In this document: piece after piece, positions 1-8,927 of the stretch | Numbering within the stretch: the first letter of the stretch is position 1 | How the letters are laid out: every line of letters starts with the position of its first letter | From: Flavobacteriaceae bacterium NBU2977 | GTDB taxonomy: Bacteria; Bacteroidota; Bacteroidia; Flavobacteriales; Flavobacteriaceae | Length of the DNA stretch: 64,000 nt | Direction: 5' to 3' | NCBI GenBank assembly: GCA_019931105.1 | Contig: JAIOUW010000006.1 | Location: 1 to 64,000, forward strand | Notes under the pieces: model-generated | Told to the model about the DNA's origin: nothing | Databases searched by the model: none | Seen by the model: the letters and a program-made list of their open reading frames with translations, nothing else | Program-made: the position numbers and the translations under genes

Positions 1-2
1 CC

Positions 3-3000
3 GCCATCCCGCTGCAGAACAACCCGAACCTGGTCATGCACCTCCCCTTTGACGAGACATCGGGGTCGGTGGCCGCCGACGTCTCGGGCAACGGCAACGA
101 CGGCACGGTCCTGTTCGTGGACGACAACGGGGCGACCAAGACCCCCAGCGCCACCAATTGGACATCGCAAGGACTCTTCGGGGGGGCCGTACAGATGGAC
201 GGAGAAACCTTCCAGAGCAACACTATAGTGGAAGTACCCTATTCGGCCAGCATAGGTGCCACATCACAATCGATAACCGTTATGGCCTGGGTGAACCGTG
301 ATGACCTAGATAATAATGTGGGCATCATGACCCACGATTACCCGGCCATGTTCTTCGGTTTCCACAACAGCCTTTATAAATGGGAATTCGCCACCAACTC
401 CGGTGGGGGCGACTGCTATTCCGGCTATTCGCCAGCGGGACAGTGGGTCCACATAGCGGCCACCTATGACGGCGCGACGGCAAGGCTCTTCGCCAACGGC
501 GTCGAGGTATGCACACAGGCCGTTACCGGCGACATCGCATTCGATTCCTCAACGCCAAATTTCTCCTCTTTCGTCTCGTCTGGATTCTATGAGACCCGTG
601 ACCCCGCAACCAATATCGTCCTCATAAGCAACAATTATAATGAAAGTGGTGTCACCGATGAAATCAAAGGAAAGATAGATGAACTGAAAATATATAATAC
701 CGCTTTGGACGGAACTGCAATCAAAGCCTTGTATGATGCGGGTGTGGCACAAGGTGTGCCAGCATGCCCCCCAGGCACGATTACAGCTGAATATAGCATT
801 GATGGTGCACCATGGGTCACTGGCAATGTCATCAATGCGCCGATAGGAGCCCAAGTAGCCATTAGAGCTCAAACCTCAGGGACATACTATGTCACAACGG
901 CCCAGAATGACAACGAAAGCCCTACCTTCGAATCAGGAGTGGATTTTACGCAGACCAATGGCTACATAATCGACCAGGCCGTAGATATCGGCGCGAATAA
1001 TCAGCTGACCCTTACAACTGCTGGGGGATGCCCCGCAGTGGTCAGCTTAAATGTAGTGCAAGGCTGCGATCCGGGCGATGAACCTATTTCGGCGGAATGG
1101 AGGATAGCTGATGGCAACTATGAGAATGGAAATCCAGGTGAAAATGTTTCAATTACCGCTACCGTCGGAGACGAGGTCAGACTGAGCATTCTTCCTAACG
1201 AGTTCCCTGGAACTTCAACAAGAATAGGATTTAGTGTAACCCTGCCAAATGGAACCGTGGTAAATCAATCATATTCGACAAACTTGACGGATTATATTAT
1301 TCCAGCCGTTGATACATCAGATGGGGGAAACTATGTTTTGACATCTGAAGAAGGGTGTTCGGTAATCGTAAGTCTATCCGTCAATGGTTTTGACTGTAGC
1401 GAAATCAAGGCCGAATGGTCCCTTGAGGGTGGAGAAACCGGTTCATACCAATCTGCTCCTGACACCAACCCGGTTGTGGTAGATGCCTTTACCGGAGACG
1501 ATGTGAGAATAAGCTTGCTTCCTAATGGAATCGACTTCACGGTAACATACAATTCCGTAATCGTGTATAATGGCAATACGGATTTCGTGTTAGGTGTTGT
1601 TGATCCATCCGATAGTGGTGACTATGTGCTCGAAACGGTTCAAGGTTGTATCACAACGCTTACTCTGAATGTTGCGGATCCTGTATGCGATGCATCTACA
1701 ATAAAGGCGGAGTGGAGGCTTAATGGCACTTACTTTGAAGCTCCAGATGAGCAACCGGTGACAGTTGATGTTATTACTGGTGACACTTTCGAAATTAGTT
1801 TGATTCCTAATGGAACAGAGTTTACGATAAGTTTTGAAGGTAATGAGGTCTACAATGGAGAATTGGATTATGATTTAGGGAATGTAGAATTAACGGACAG
1901 TGGAGTATATACGATTACTACAGAATATGGTTGTGTAACAACATTGACGCTGAACGTTTCAGATGTAGTGTGCGATGGAAATACCTTAAAAGCCGAGTGG
2001 CGTCTTAACGGAGACTATTTTTCTGCCCCGGACAATCAACCTATTACGGTAGACGTGGCTTCGGGCGACGCATTCGAGATTAGCATGCTCCCGAATGGCA
2101 TTGTCTTTACCATCGAATATGAAGGCAACGAAGTTTATAACGATCAGTTCGACTATGACCTAGGCAATGTTACGCCGGCCAACAGTGGTGATTATGTGAT
2201 AACAAGCGCTAACGGCTGCTCTACGACACTTACCTTGAATGTTCTTTGTCCGAGCGGGCCCTTTACACCTGAATATTTAATCGATAGTATATCGGGTAGT
2301 GGAGAAGAGGCCATTACAGTTAATGTAGGAGCAATGGTAATCTTAGGTACAGTTGAGGATAATGTGGCGTTTACGATAACCCCTCCCTCAGGTCCTATAT
2401 CGAATGGAGACTTGGATTTAGGCCAGATAACACTTGCTGATGCCGGTCAATATTTGTTTACCTCCGTAGAGGGTTGTACGAAGACTCTGGATATCATTGT
2501 GATTGATCCATGTGCCCCTGGTAATTTTACTCCTGAATACACTGTTGATGGAATTATGGGAAGCGGCGATGTATCCATTACAGTCGAAGAAGGTGAACCT
2601 GTGGTTCTTTCATTAATACAAACTGATGTAACCTATACCATTACGGCTCCTGATGCCACCATTACCAATGGTCTTCTAGACCTAGGCAATATTGCCGCTT
2701 CAGACGAGGGTAGTTATATTTACAACTCAGATAGCGGGTGCTCAGCGACGCTTGATATCGTAGTAACCACAACATGTCCTACAGGGGGATTCACCCCTGA
2801 ATATACTGTCGACGGAACGGCTGGTAGCGGAGATAACAGTATTACCATAGAACAAGGAACCCCCATTTCACTGGGAATTGTTGAAACGGGAATTACATAC
2901 ACCATTACTGCTCCCGATGACACAGTATCTAACGGCGCTCTTGATTTGGGCAATATTACATTGGCGATGGCCGGTGAATATACGTTTCAATCTGATGCAG

Positions 3001-3584
3001 GCTGTAATGCTTCCTTAACCATTGTCGTTACCGATAGCTCTTGTGATCCAAGTACTTTTACCCCGCAGTATACGATAAATGGTATTGCAGAAGACGGTGA
3101 GTTGGAAATCAATGTACAAGAAGGTACGCCCTTGGTATTGGGATTGGTTCAAAGTGAAGTAGCCTATACCATTACATTGCCGGACTCTTCGATTAACACA
3201 GGCCTATTAAATCTCGGAAACATTACTTCGGCACAGGCAGGCACCTATACCTTTGTTTCGGATACTGGCTGTACCGCACAACTAATCATAAGCGTGGAAG
3301 AAAATCCAGAATCGGATAAGCAGATAGAAGACGTGGTAATCTATCCTAACCCGGTAAGTGATGGTAAGGTAAGGGCGGTGTTGAGTGATTTCCTAGGAGA
3401 AACTATTTATATAAGTTTTTATGATATATATGGAAAATTAGTTCTTCAGAACATTGTTCCGGAAAACCATGGAGCGGAGGTTGAATTTGATATTTCGATT
3501 TTAAGTTCCGGAACGTACATCATTGAAATATCGAGGACCAATAATGATGAAAACACCCTCAAAAAGGTAATCAAACTGAGATAG
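3..3584 (+). CDS. Large secreted LamG / Ig-repeat protein with T9SS sorting domain (5' truncated)
   Basis: The reading frame is open to the left window edge, so the gene starts outside; the methionine at 36 lies inside the LamG-like domain and is not a convincing start. From that methionine, residues 1 to about 235 resemble a concanavalin/LamG_3 sugar-binding domain. About nine Ig-like modules of 85-100 residues follow (about 243-1090), each opening and closing with a conserved cysteine. Four carry an AEWR/AEWS-type signature and the last four a TPEYT-type signature. The C-terminal 85 residues, beginning near a VIYPNP motif and ending in a KKVIKLR tail, are a type A T9SS sorting domain, so the protein is probably exported across the outer membrane and anchored or released. 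It is likely a surface adhesin or matrix protein; no catalytic residues were recognised. The first ~590 bases are far more GC-rich than the rest. Confidence 0.85.
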   Translation, partial: AIPLQNNPNLVMHLPFDETSGSVAADVSGNGNDGTVLFVDDNGATKTPSATNWTSQGLFGGAVQMDGETFQSNTIVEVPYSASIGATSQSITVMAWVNRDDLDNNVGIMTHDYPAMFFGFHNSLYKWEFATNSGGGDCYSGYSPAGQWVHIAATYDGATARLFANGVEVCTQAVTGDIAFDSSTPNFSSFVSSGFYETRDPATNIVLISNNYNESGVTDEIKGKIDELKIYNTALDGTAIKALYDAGVAQGVPACPPGTITAEYSIDGAPWVTGNVINAPIGAQVAIRAQTSGTYYVTTAQNDNESPTFESGVDFTQTNGYIIDQAVDIGANNQLTLTTAGGCPAVVSLNVVQGCDPGDEPISAEWRIADGNYENGNPGENVSITATVGDEVRLSILPNEFPGTSTRIGFSVTLPNGTVVNQSYSTNLTDYIIPAVDTSDGGNYVLTSEEGCSVIVSLSVNGFDCSEIKAEWSLEGGETGSYQSAPDTNPVVVDAFTGDDVRISLLPNGIDFTVTYNSVIVYNGNTDFVLGVVDPSDSGDYVLETVQGCITTLTLNVADPVCDASTIKAEWRLNGTYFEAPDEQPVTVDVITGDTFEISLIPNGTEFTISFEGNEVYNGELDYDLGNVELTDSGVYTITTEYGCVTTLTLNVSDVVCDGNTLKAEWRLNGDYFSAPDNQPITVDVASGDAFEISMLPNGIVFTIEYEGNEVYNDQFDYDLGNVTPANSGDYVITSANGCSTTLTLNVLCPSGPFTPEYLIDSISGSGEEAITVNVGAMVILGTVEDNVAFTITPPSGPISNGDLDLGQITLADAGQYLFTSVEGCTKTLDIIVIDPCAPGNFTPEYTVDGIMGSGDVSITVEEGEPVVLSLIQTDVTYTITAPDATITNGLLDLGNIAASDEGSYIYNSDSGCSATLDIVVTTTCPTGGFTPEYTVDGTAGSGDNSITIEQGTPISLGIVETGITYTITAPDDTVSNGALDLGNITLAMAGEYTFQSDAGCNASLTIVVTDSSCDPSTFTPQYTINGIAEDGELEINVQEGTPLVLGLVQSEVAYTITLPDSSINTGLLNLGNITSAQAGTYTFVSDTGCTAQLIISVEENPESDKQIEDVVIYPNPVSDGKVRAVLSDFLGETIYISFYDIYGKLVLQNIVPENHGAEVEFDISILSSGTYIIEISRTNNDENTLKKVIKLR
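765..3300 (+). repeat. Array of about nine Ig-like coding repeats
   Basis: The coding sequence contains consecutive modules of roughly 255-300 bases, each starting with a Cys codon and containing a second Cys before the last strand (pattern GC followed by a TLTLNV-like strand). Modules 2-5 form one subfamily (AEW signature, LPNG turn, SGDYV strand) and modules 6-9 another (PEYT signature, TITAPD turn, DLGNI strand). The similarity is clear at protein level but the DNA copies have diverged, so this is an old internal duplication rather than a recent tandem repeat. Confidence 0.75.
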
Positions 3585-3611
3585 ATAAGGTTAATTGGGC
3601 ATGATACTCAC

Positions 3612-3642
3612 AGACCCGGCAAAATATGGCCGGGTCTTTTTT
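3612..3642 (+). terminator. Rho-independent terminator after the Ig-repeat protein gene
   Basis: A perfect 9-bp stem (AGACCCGGC at 3612-3620 pairing with GCCGGGTCT at 3629-3637) with an 8-base loop runs directly into six T residues (3637-3642). It lies 28 bases after the stop codon and separates the surface-protein gene from the polysaccharide locus. Confidence 0.9.
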
Positions 3643-3707
3643 GAAAATTTTTCAAGTACCTTACCTAATTTCGAAAGTCGAGTGATATTTATAATAAAAA
3701 AGGGTAA

Positions 3708-4724
3708 ATGAAAATATTGATAACTGGTGTGGCCGGATTTATCGGTTTTCATCTTGCAAAAAAAATGATTGCCAATGGCCATGACGTAATCGGTCTTGAC
3801 AATATAAATGATTATTATGATATAGATTTGAAATATGCCCGACTCAAGGAGCTCGGTATTACTAGAGATGAAGCTAGTTTTTTCAAAAATATTTCCCAAA
3901 GTAAAGATCTACCCAATTTTAAGTTCATTCGCCTATCACTTGAAGATAGGAACAACTTGCCAACTCTTTTTGAAAAAGAAAAATTTCAAATTGTTTGTAA
4001 TTTGGCCGCTCAAGCAGGTGTTCGTTACAGTTTAGAAAACCCTCAAACCTACATTGATAGTAATATTGTGGGGTTCGCAAATATCCTTGAATGTTGCAGA
4101 AACTATAATATTAATCATCTTGTTTATGCAAGTAGTTCTAGCGTATATGGGCTGACCAATAAAATTCCTTTTAAAGAAACAGATGTTGTTAACACCCCGA
4201 TAAGCCTATATGCCGCCACCAAAAAGAGTAACGAGCTCATGGCACATACTTACAGCCATCTGTATGGTATGAGAACTACGGGGCTCCGATTTTTTACGGT
4301 TTACGGTCCTTGGGGAAGACCAGATATGGCAATGTTTCTATTTACCGATGCGATTATCAATTCCCAACCCATTAACATATACAATCATGGCAAAATGGAA
4401 CGTGATTTCACTTATATCGATGACATTGTTGAGGGTCTTGAAAGGGTTATCGAGAAGATTGAATTTAAACATGGCCCCTACAAAGTATATAACATCGGCA
4501 ACAATAGTTCGATAAAACTGATGGATTTCATAGAGACCTTGGAAAAAAATCTTGGAAAAAAATCTAAAAAAAATCTCCTGCCGATTCAACCGGGTGATGT
4601 TGAAAAGACTTGGGCAGATGTAGATAATCTCATCAATGACTTCGATTATCGGCCCTCCACTCCTGTTGAAAAAGGTATTAAATCCTTCGTGAAATGGTAT
4701 AAAGAATATTATAATATAATCTAA
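3708..4724 (+). CDS. NAD-dependent epimerase, UDP-glucuronate 4-epimerase type
   Basis: This is a short-chain dehydrogenase/reductase of the extended class. The Rossmann motif GVAGFIG is at residues 7-13, the SSSVYG strand near 143-148 and the catalytic YAATK at 168-172. The N-terminal LDNINDYYD segment and the 338-residue length match UDP-glucuronate (CapI/GAE type) 4-epimerases, which convert UDP-GlcA to UDP-GalA in the cytoplasm. That fits the UDP-glucose dehydrogenase encoded 1.1 kb downstream, which would supply UDP-GlcA. It is the first gene of the polysaccharide locus, starting at an ATG just after a purine-rich AAAAAAGGGTAA. Substrate choice is inferred from family resemblance only. 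Confidence 0.85.
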   Translation: MKILITGVAGFIGFHLAKKMIANGHDVIGLDNINDYYDIDLKYARLKELGITRDEASFFKNISQSKDLPNFKFIRLSLEDRNNLPTLFEKEKFQIVCNLAAQAGVRYSLENPQTYIDSNIVGFANILECCRNYNINHLVYASSSSVYGLTNKIPFKETDVVNTPISLYAATKKSNELMAHTYSHLYGMRTTGLRFFTVYGPWGRPDMAMFLFTDAIINSQPINIYNHGKMERDFTYIDDIVEGLERVIEKIEFKHGPYKVYNIGNNSSIKLMDFIETLEKNLGKKSKKNLLPIQPGDVEKTWADVDNLINDFDYRPSTPVEKGIKSFVKWYKEYYNII

Positions 4725-4818
4725 GTCCATTTTTATCGTTATGGGTTGTAACTGGGTTGATTCATCGGATTAATCCTTTACTTAAAATAATATAACGGGG
4801 CAAATGGTTTCTTTTCCA

Positions 4819-4826
4819 CATCTTTG
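4819..4826 (+). promoter_or_regulatory. Possible -7 promoter element upstream of the TviC-like gene
   Basis: CATCTTTG differs by one base from the Bacteroidota -7 consensus TAnnTTTG and lies 20 bases before the ATG at 4847. No convincing TTTG -33 element is visible, so this is only a candidate. Confidence 0.3.
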
Positions 4827-4846
4827 CACTTTCAAAATTTAAAACC

Positions 4847-5845
4847 ATGGATATCACATCATTGAACCTTGATGAAAGATTCACAATTCTTGTGACCGGA
4901 GGGGCCGGTTTTATTGGGTCAAATCTTTGTGAGGCAATTCTATTAAACGGAAATAAAGTTGTTTGTTTGGACAATTTTTCTACAGGGAAAAGAGAGAATA
5001 TTGAGCAGTTGTTACCCAGTAAAAGGTTCAGTTTGATCGAAGGAGATATCAGGAATCTTGAAGATTGTAATAAAGCTTGTTCAAAGGCCGATTTTGTGTT
5101 ACATCAAGCTGCCCTAGGTTCCGTACCCCGTTCAATCAATGACCCTATTACAAGTAACGATGTCAATGTATCCGGTTTTCTAAATATGCTTGTAGCATCG
5201 AGGGATAATGGAATTAAGCGCTTTGTTTATGCCGCAAGTTCATCGACCTATGGAGATTCTACTAATATGCCTAAAGTCGAGAATATAATAGGACGACCAT
5301 TATCGCCATATGCCATTACGAAGTATGTAAACGAGCTTTATGCCGACATTTTTAGTAAAACCTATGGTCTTGAAACCATAGGCCTAAGATACTTTAATGT
5401 TTTTGGGAGAAAACAAGACCCTGACGGAGCGTACGCCGCAGTCATACCGAAGTTTGTAATGCAATTGATGAAGTATGAATCACCTGTTATCAATGGAGAT
5501 GGTACATTTTCAAGAGATTTTACTTACATAGACAATGTTATACAAATGAACATTCGCGCATTGATCATGAGAAATAAAGAAGCGGTCAATACGGTTTATA
5601 ACGTTGCTTACGGGGAAAGAACGGACTTAAACGAACTGGTCTCGCTTTTGAAGGAAAACCTTTCCTCTTTTGATTCGAAAATTAATGATATCAATCCTAT
5701 ATACGGACCGCCACGAAAGGGTGACGTACCGCATTCATTGGCATCGATAGAAAAAGCAAAGACCCTGCTAGGGTATAATCCAAAATTCAATATTAAATCA
5801 GGTCTTAAAGAGGCGGTGATTTGGTACTGGAATAATTTAAAATAA
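4847..5845 (+). CDS. tviC: UDP-HexNAc / UDP-HexNAcA C4-epimerase (TviC/WbpP type)
   Basis: An extended SDR epimerase of 332 residues: GGAGFIG at 18-24, SSSTYG at 131-136 and YAITK at 155-159. The stretch GSVPRSINDP near 91-100 is characteristic of the Vi-antigen TviC (VipB) / WbpP group, which interconverts UDP-GlcNAc with UDP-GalNAc and the corresponding uronic acids. The gene is 8 bases upstream of ugd and one gene away from the TviB-like dehydrogenase, the same partner it has in Vi-antigen synthesis. The expected product is UDP-GalNAcA (or UDP-GalNAc) for an acidic polymer. Which of the two substrates it prefers cannot be told from sequence. Confidence 0.85.
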   Translation: MDITSLNLDERFTILVTGGAGFIGSNLCEAILLNGNKVVCLDNFSTGKRENIEQLLPSKRFSLIEGDIRNLEDCNKACSKADFVLHQAALGSVPRSINDPITSNDVNVSGFLNMLVASRDNGIKRFVYAASSSTYGDSTNMPKVENIIGRPLSPYAITKYVNELYADIFSKTYGLETIGLRYFNVFGRKQDPDGAYAAVIPKFVMQLMKYESPVINGDGTFSRDFTYIDNVIQMNIRALIMRNKEAVNTVYNVAYGERTDLNELVSLLKENLSSFDSKINDINPIYGPPRKGDVPHSLASIEKAKTLLGYNPKFNIKSGLKEAVIWYWNNLK

Positions 5846-5853
5846 GTATAAGA

Positions 5854-7182
5854 ATGAATTTGACCGTTATTGGAACAGGTTACGTCGGACTGGTCAGCGG
5901 AACTTGCTTCGCTGAAATAGGCAACAATGTTACATGCATCGATGTGGATGCTAAAAAAATCGATAAACTTAGACAAGGGATAATCCCCATTTACGAACCG
6001 GGTCTAGAAGCAATGGTCAAGCGAAATTTCGAAAACAAAACATTGAAATTCAGCACAGACCTTGCGGTAAATCTCGATAAATGTGACGTGGCATTTATTG
6101 CGGTTGGAACGCCTATGGGAGAAGATGGCTCCGCAGACTTACAATATGTACTTCAAGTGGCCAAGGAGATAGGCCAAAACATGACACATTCTTTGATAAT
6201 AGTCGATAAATCTACCGTTCCAGTAGGAACAGCGGATAAGGTTAAATCCACCATTAATTCAGAACTGAAAAAAAGAGGGGTAACGATCGATTTTACGGTC
6301 GTATCAAATCCAGAATTCTTAAAGGAAGGTGATGCCATCAAAGATTTCATGAGACCTGATAGGGTCGTAATCGGATCAGATGACGAGAAGGCCACCGAAA
6401 AAATGAGAAGATTATATGCCCCATTTTTTAGCCGTAGCATGGATCGATTGATCACTATGGACGTTAGATCGGCAGAAATGACCAAATATGTTGCGAATGC
6501 AATGTTGGCCACCAAGATTTCATTTATGAATGAGATAGCCAATATCTGTGAATTGGTAGGGGCCGATGTTAATAAGGTACGAATCGGAATCGGTTCTGAC
6601 AGTAGAATTGGTTATAGTTTTATTTATCCAGGCAGTGGCTATGGAGGCTCCTGCTTTCCAAAAGACGTAAAGGCATTGAAAAGAACTGCAGAAGAGCACG
6701 GCTATAAAGCGGATTTGATCAGTTCGGTTGAAGAGGTTAATGACAGACAAAAGTTTGTAATATCAAAAAAAGTTGTGACTCGATTTGGCGAAGATTTGTC
6801 GAACAAGCGTTTTGCTGTTTGGGGATTGTCCTTTAAACCCGAAACTGACGATATGCGGGAAGCACCTTCAATTTATGTGATAAAAGAACTTGTAAAACGT
6901 GGGGCGAAAATAAATGCTTATGACCCGAAAGCCATGGATGAAGCCCAACATTTTTATCTAAAGGGAGTTGAAGAGGTATCTTATTTCAATTCGAAATATG
7001 AAACTCTTCGAGAAGCAGATGCCATGATATTATTAACGGAATGGAAAGAGTTTAGGTCTCCTGATTTTGATGAATTAAAAAATCAATTGAAGCATCCCAT
7101 TATTTTTGATGGAAGAAATCAATACAATGATACACTACTAGAAAATATGGGTTTCGAATACTTCCAAATTGGTAAAAAATAA
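5854..7182 (+). CDS. ugd: UDP-glucose 6-dehydrogenase
   Basis: This cytoplasmic enzyme oxidises UDP-glucose twice with NAD+ to UDP-glucuronate. The 442-residue protein has the N-terminal dinucleotide motif GTGYVG (7-12), the TVPVGT loop near 121-126, the central dimerisation helix and the catalytic-cysteine motif GGSCFPKD with Cys267, then a complete C-terminal UDP-binding domain. Length and motifs are normal for the family. It sits between the TviC-like epimerase (8-base gap) and the TviB-like dehydrogenase (11-base gap), so the three are probably cotranscribed. Its product would feed the epimerase at 3708 and glucuronic-acid transferases. Confidence 0.95.
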   Translation: MNLTVIGTGYVGLVSGTCFAEIGNNVTCIDVDAKKIDKLRQGIIPIYEPGLEAMVKRNFENKTLKFSTDLAVNLDKCDVAFIAVGTPMGEDGSADLQYVLQVAKEIGQNMTHSLIIVDKSTVPVGTADKVKSTINSELKKRGVTIDFTVVSNPEFLKEGDAIKDFMRPDRVVIGSDDEKATEKMRRLYAPFFSRSMDRLITMDVRSAEMTKYVANAMLATKISFMNEIANICELVGADVNKVRIGIGSDSRIGYSFIYPGSGYGGSCFPKDVKALKRTAEEHGYKADLISSVEEVNDRQKFVISKKVVTRFGEDLSNKRFAVWGLSFKPETDDMREAPSIYVIKELVKRGAKINAYDPKAMDEAQHFYLKGVEEVSYFNSKYETLREADAMILLTEWKEFRSPDFDELKNQLKHPIIFDGRNQYNDTLLENMGFEYFQIGKK

Positions 7183-7193
7183 ATTTGAAAAAT

Positions 7194-8477
7194 ATGTCAA
7201 GAATTAAGATTGGTGTTATTGGCCTCGGTTATGTAGGCCTTCCATTGGCAAGGCTATTTGCAACTAAATATCCGGTAATCGGTTTTGATATCAATGAAAG
7301 TCGGATTCAAGAGCTTCAGTCGGGTACCGATTCAACTTTGGAAGTTTCGGATGAAATCTTACAAGGTGTCCTTGTTCCAGGTCCAAACATGGAGACCGGT
7401 CTATTTTGTTCTAACAATTTAGACGACCTCAAAGATTGCACCTATTATGTTGTTACCGTTCCTACGCCTGTAGACAGTACAAATCGACCCATACTCACGC
7501 CACTCTACAAATCGAGTGAAACAGTAGGCAGAGTTTTGAAAAAGGGAGATACCGTGATATACGAATCAACTGTATATCCTGGTGTCACGGAAGATGAATG
7601 TGTACCAGTCCTTGAAAAGGCAAGTGGCCTAAAATTCAATGAGGATTTCTTTGTAGGATACTCTCCTGAACGAATAAATCCAGGTGATAAGGAACATACA
7701 GTTGAAAAAATTTTAAAAGTGACCTCAGGATCTACACCTGAAGTGGGTGTAAACGTTAACGAGCTTTATAAATCGGTAATAACCGCTGGCACCCACTTAG
7801 CTCCCTCCATTAAGGTGGCAGAGGCCGCAAAAGTCATTGAGAACTCCCAAAGGGATATCAATATTGCCTTTGTTAATGAATTGGCAAAAATTTTCAACCT
7901 TATGGGCATAGATACTCATGACGTACTTACGGCAGCCGGTACAAAGTGGAATTTTCTACCTTTTAAACCAGGACTGGTGGGCGGGCACTGCATCGGTGTT
8001 GACCCCTATTATTTGGCACAAAAGGCGCAAGAGTACGGCTATCACCCCGAGATTATCTTGGCGGGTAGGCGAATGAACGATGGCATGGGTAAATATGTAG
8101 CTTCCGAGGTGATCAAGTTAATGGTACAAAAAGATATAAGAATCAAGGGTGCGAATATTCTTGTTCTAGGCATTACTTTTAAGGAGAATTGCCCTGATGT
8201 AAGAAACACCAAGACCGTTGATGTTATTTCGAACCTTAGTAGTTACGGCACCAATATCATCATCCATGATCCATGGGCATCTCCTGAAGAGGTTAGCCAT
8301 GAATACAATCTATCAACTTTCAAGACAATCCCAACGAATAAAAAATTCGATGCCATTGTCCTCACGGTCGCGCATAAAGAATTTCTAAGTTTGAATTTTC
8401 GTGAACTTCTCAGCACTGAAGGCATACTTTATGACGTCAAAGGAATTTTAAAAACAGAGGTCGATGGCAGGCTATAG
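7194..8477 (+). CDS. tviB: UDP-N-acetylhexosamine 6-dehydrogenase (TviB/WbpO/WbpA type)
   Basis: A nucleotide-sugar dehydrogenase of 427 residues, distinct from Ugd: LGYVGLPLAR near the N-terminus, TPVDSTNRP, the YSPERINPGD motif and catalytic GGHCIGVDPYY (Cys about residue 266). These are hallmarks of the VipA/TviB/WbpA group that converts UDP-GlcNAc (or UDP-GalNAc) to the uronic acid. The frame also allows a TTG start at 7185, but the ATG at 7194 gives the family-typical N-terminus and is preferred. The product, UDP-GlcNAcA, is the shared precursor for the TviC-like epimerase and for the WbpB/D/E pathway encoded 25 kb downstream. A terminator follows. Confidence 0.88.
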   Translation: MSRIKIGVIGLGYVGLPLARLFATKYPVIGFDINESRIQELQSGTDSTLEVSDEILQGVLVPGPNMETGLFCSNNLDDLKDCTYYVVTVPTPVDSTNRPILTPLYKSSETVGRVLKKGDTVIYESTVYPGVTEDECVPVLEKASGLKFNEDFFVGYSPERINPGDKEHTVEKILKVTSGSTPEVGVNVNELYKSVITAGTHLAPSIKVAEAAKVIENSQRDINIAFVNELAKIFNLMGIDTHDVLTAAGTKWNFLPFKPGLVGGHCIGVDPYYLAQKAQEYGYHPEIILAGRRMNDGMGKYVASEVIKLMVQKDIRIKGANILVLGITFKENCPDVRNTKTVDVISNLSSYGTNIIIHDPWASPEEVSHEYNLSTFKTIPTNKKFDAIVLTVAHKEFLSLNFRELLSTEGILYDVKGILKTEVDGRL

Positions 8478-8546
8478 CTTAAATTAATTGCAAACCATCC
8501 GCTAAAAATATTTTATTCTATAGACTTAGCTAGTGATTTTCCCGAC

Positions 8547-8577
8547 AAAAAGTGGGCCATATGGCCCACTTTTTTTT
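8547..8577 (+). terminator. Strong terminator after the tviB-like gene
   Basis: A 20-bp perfect palindrome (AGTGGGCCAT / ATGGCCCACT, 8551-8570) is flanked by four A on the left and a run of eight T on the right. It forms a GC-rich hairpin with a U-tract and ends the first nucleotide-sugar operon. The A-run on the other side would allow some bidirectional function. Confidence 0.88.
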
Positions 8578-8927
8578 GCACTTCGTCGATGTCTTATGTT
8601 GCCAAAAACGCATTTCATCTATAATATCATGCTTTTTACAACAATTTTAACGAACTGAAGTTTATACATCAATAGTTTGGTGAAATTTTCAACATCTTAT
8701 TGTATAAAGGAATAAAAAAAGTTCAAATGTTAACAAAAAGTGCATTTCATCGAAAAAACAGACTGTTCAACGTCTAATGACATCTCATTCAACGTATTAG
8801 TTTTGTTTTTAAAATAATCTGATGTATTTCATCGAGTTTTTCAAACTTTTGATTGATTAAATTTTTATTTTAAATAGTATTGCAAATAACCTAGAAATCG
8901 TTTAATTTTTTATAAAGCAACCTACTT
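8578..8927. promoter_or_regulatory. Long AT-rich leader with repeated GYATTTCATC elements
   Basis: This gene-free stretch precedes the toroid lipoprotein. It contains the exact 10-mer GCATTTCATC twice (8610-8619, 8742-8751) and a variant GTATTTCATCGA at 8824-8835. The second copy is part of a 30-base block (8725-8754) that recurs, 26 of 30 identical, upstream of the lipoprotein gene at 18347. A TAGTTTTG box (8798-8805) matches the -7 consensus TAnnTTTG, but no matching -33 box was seen. A regulator-binding or leader-RNA role is inferred. Confidence 0.5.
8725..8754 (+). repeat. Upstream shared element, copy 1
   Basis: This 30-base element starts AAATGTTAA and ends ATTTCATCGAA. It matches positions 18183-18212 at 26 of 30 bases without gaps. 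It lies 203 bases before the start codon of the toroid lipoprotein. Both copies precede genes whose products share the same N-terminal module, so a common cis-regulatory site or a duplicated leader is likely. Confidence 0.6.

Noticed and set aside
8551-8570. 20-bp perfect palindrome as a regulator site
   Set aside because: It is followed directly by a T-run and lies just after a stop codon, so a terminator explains it fully.
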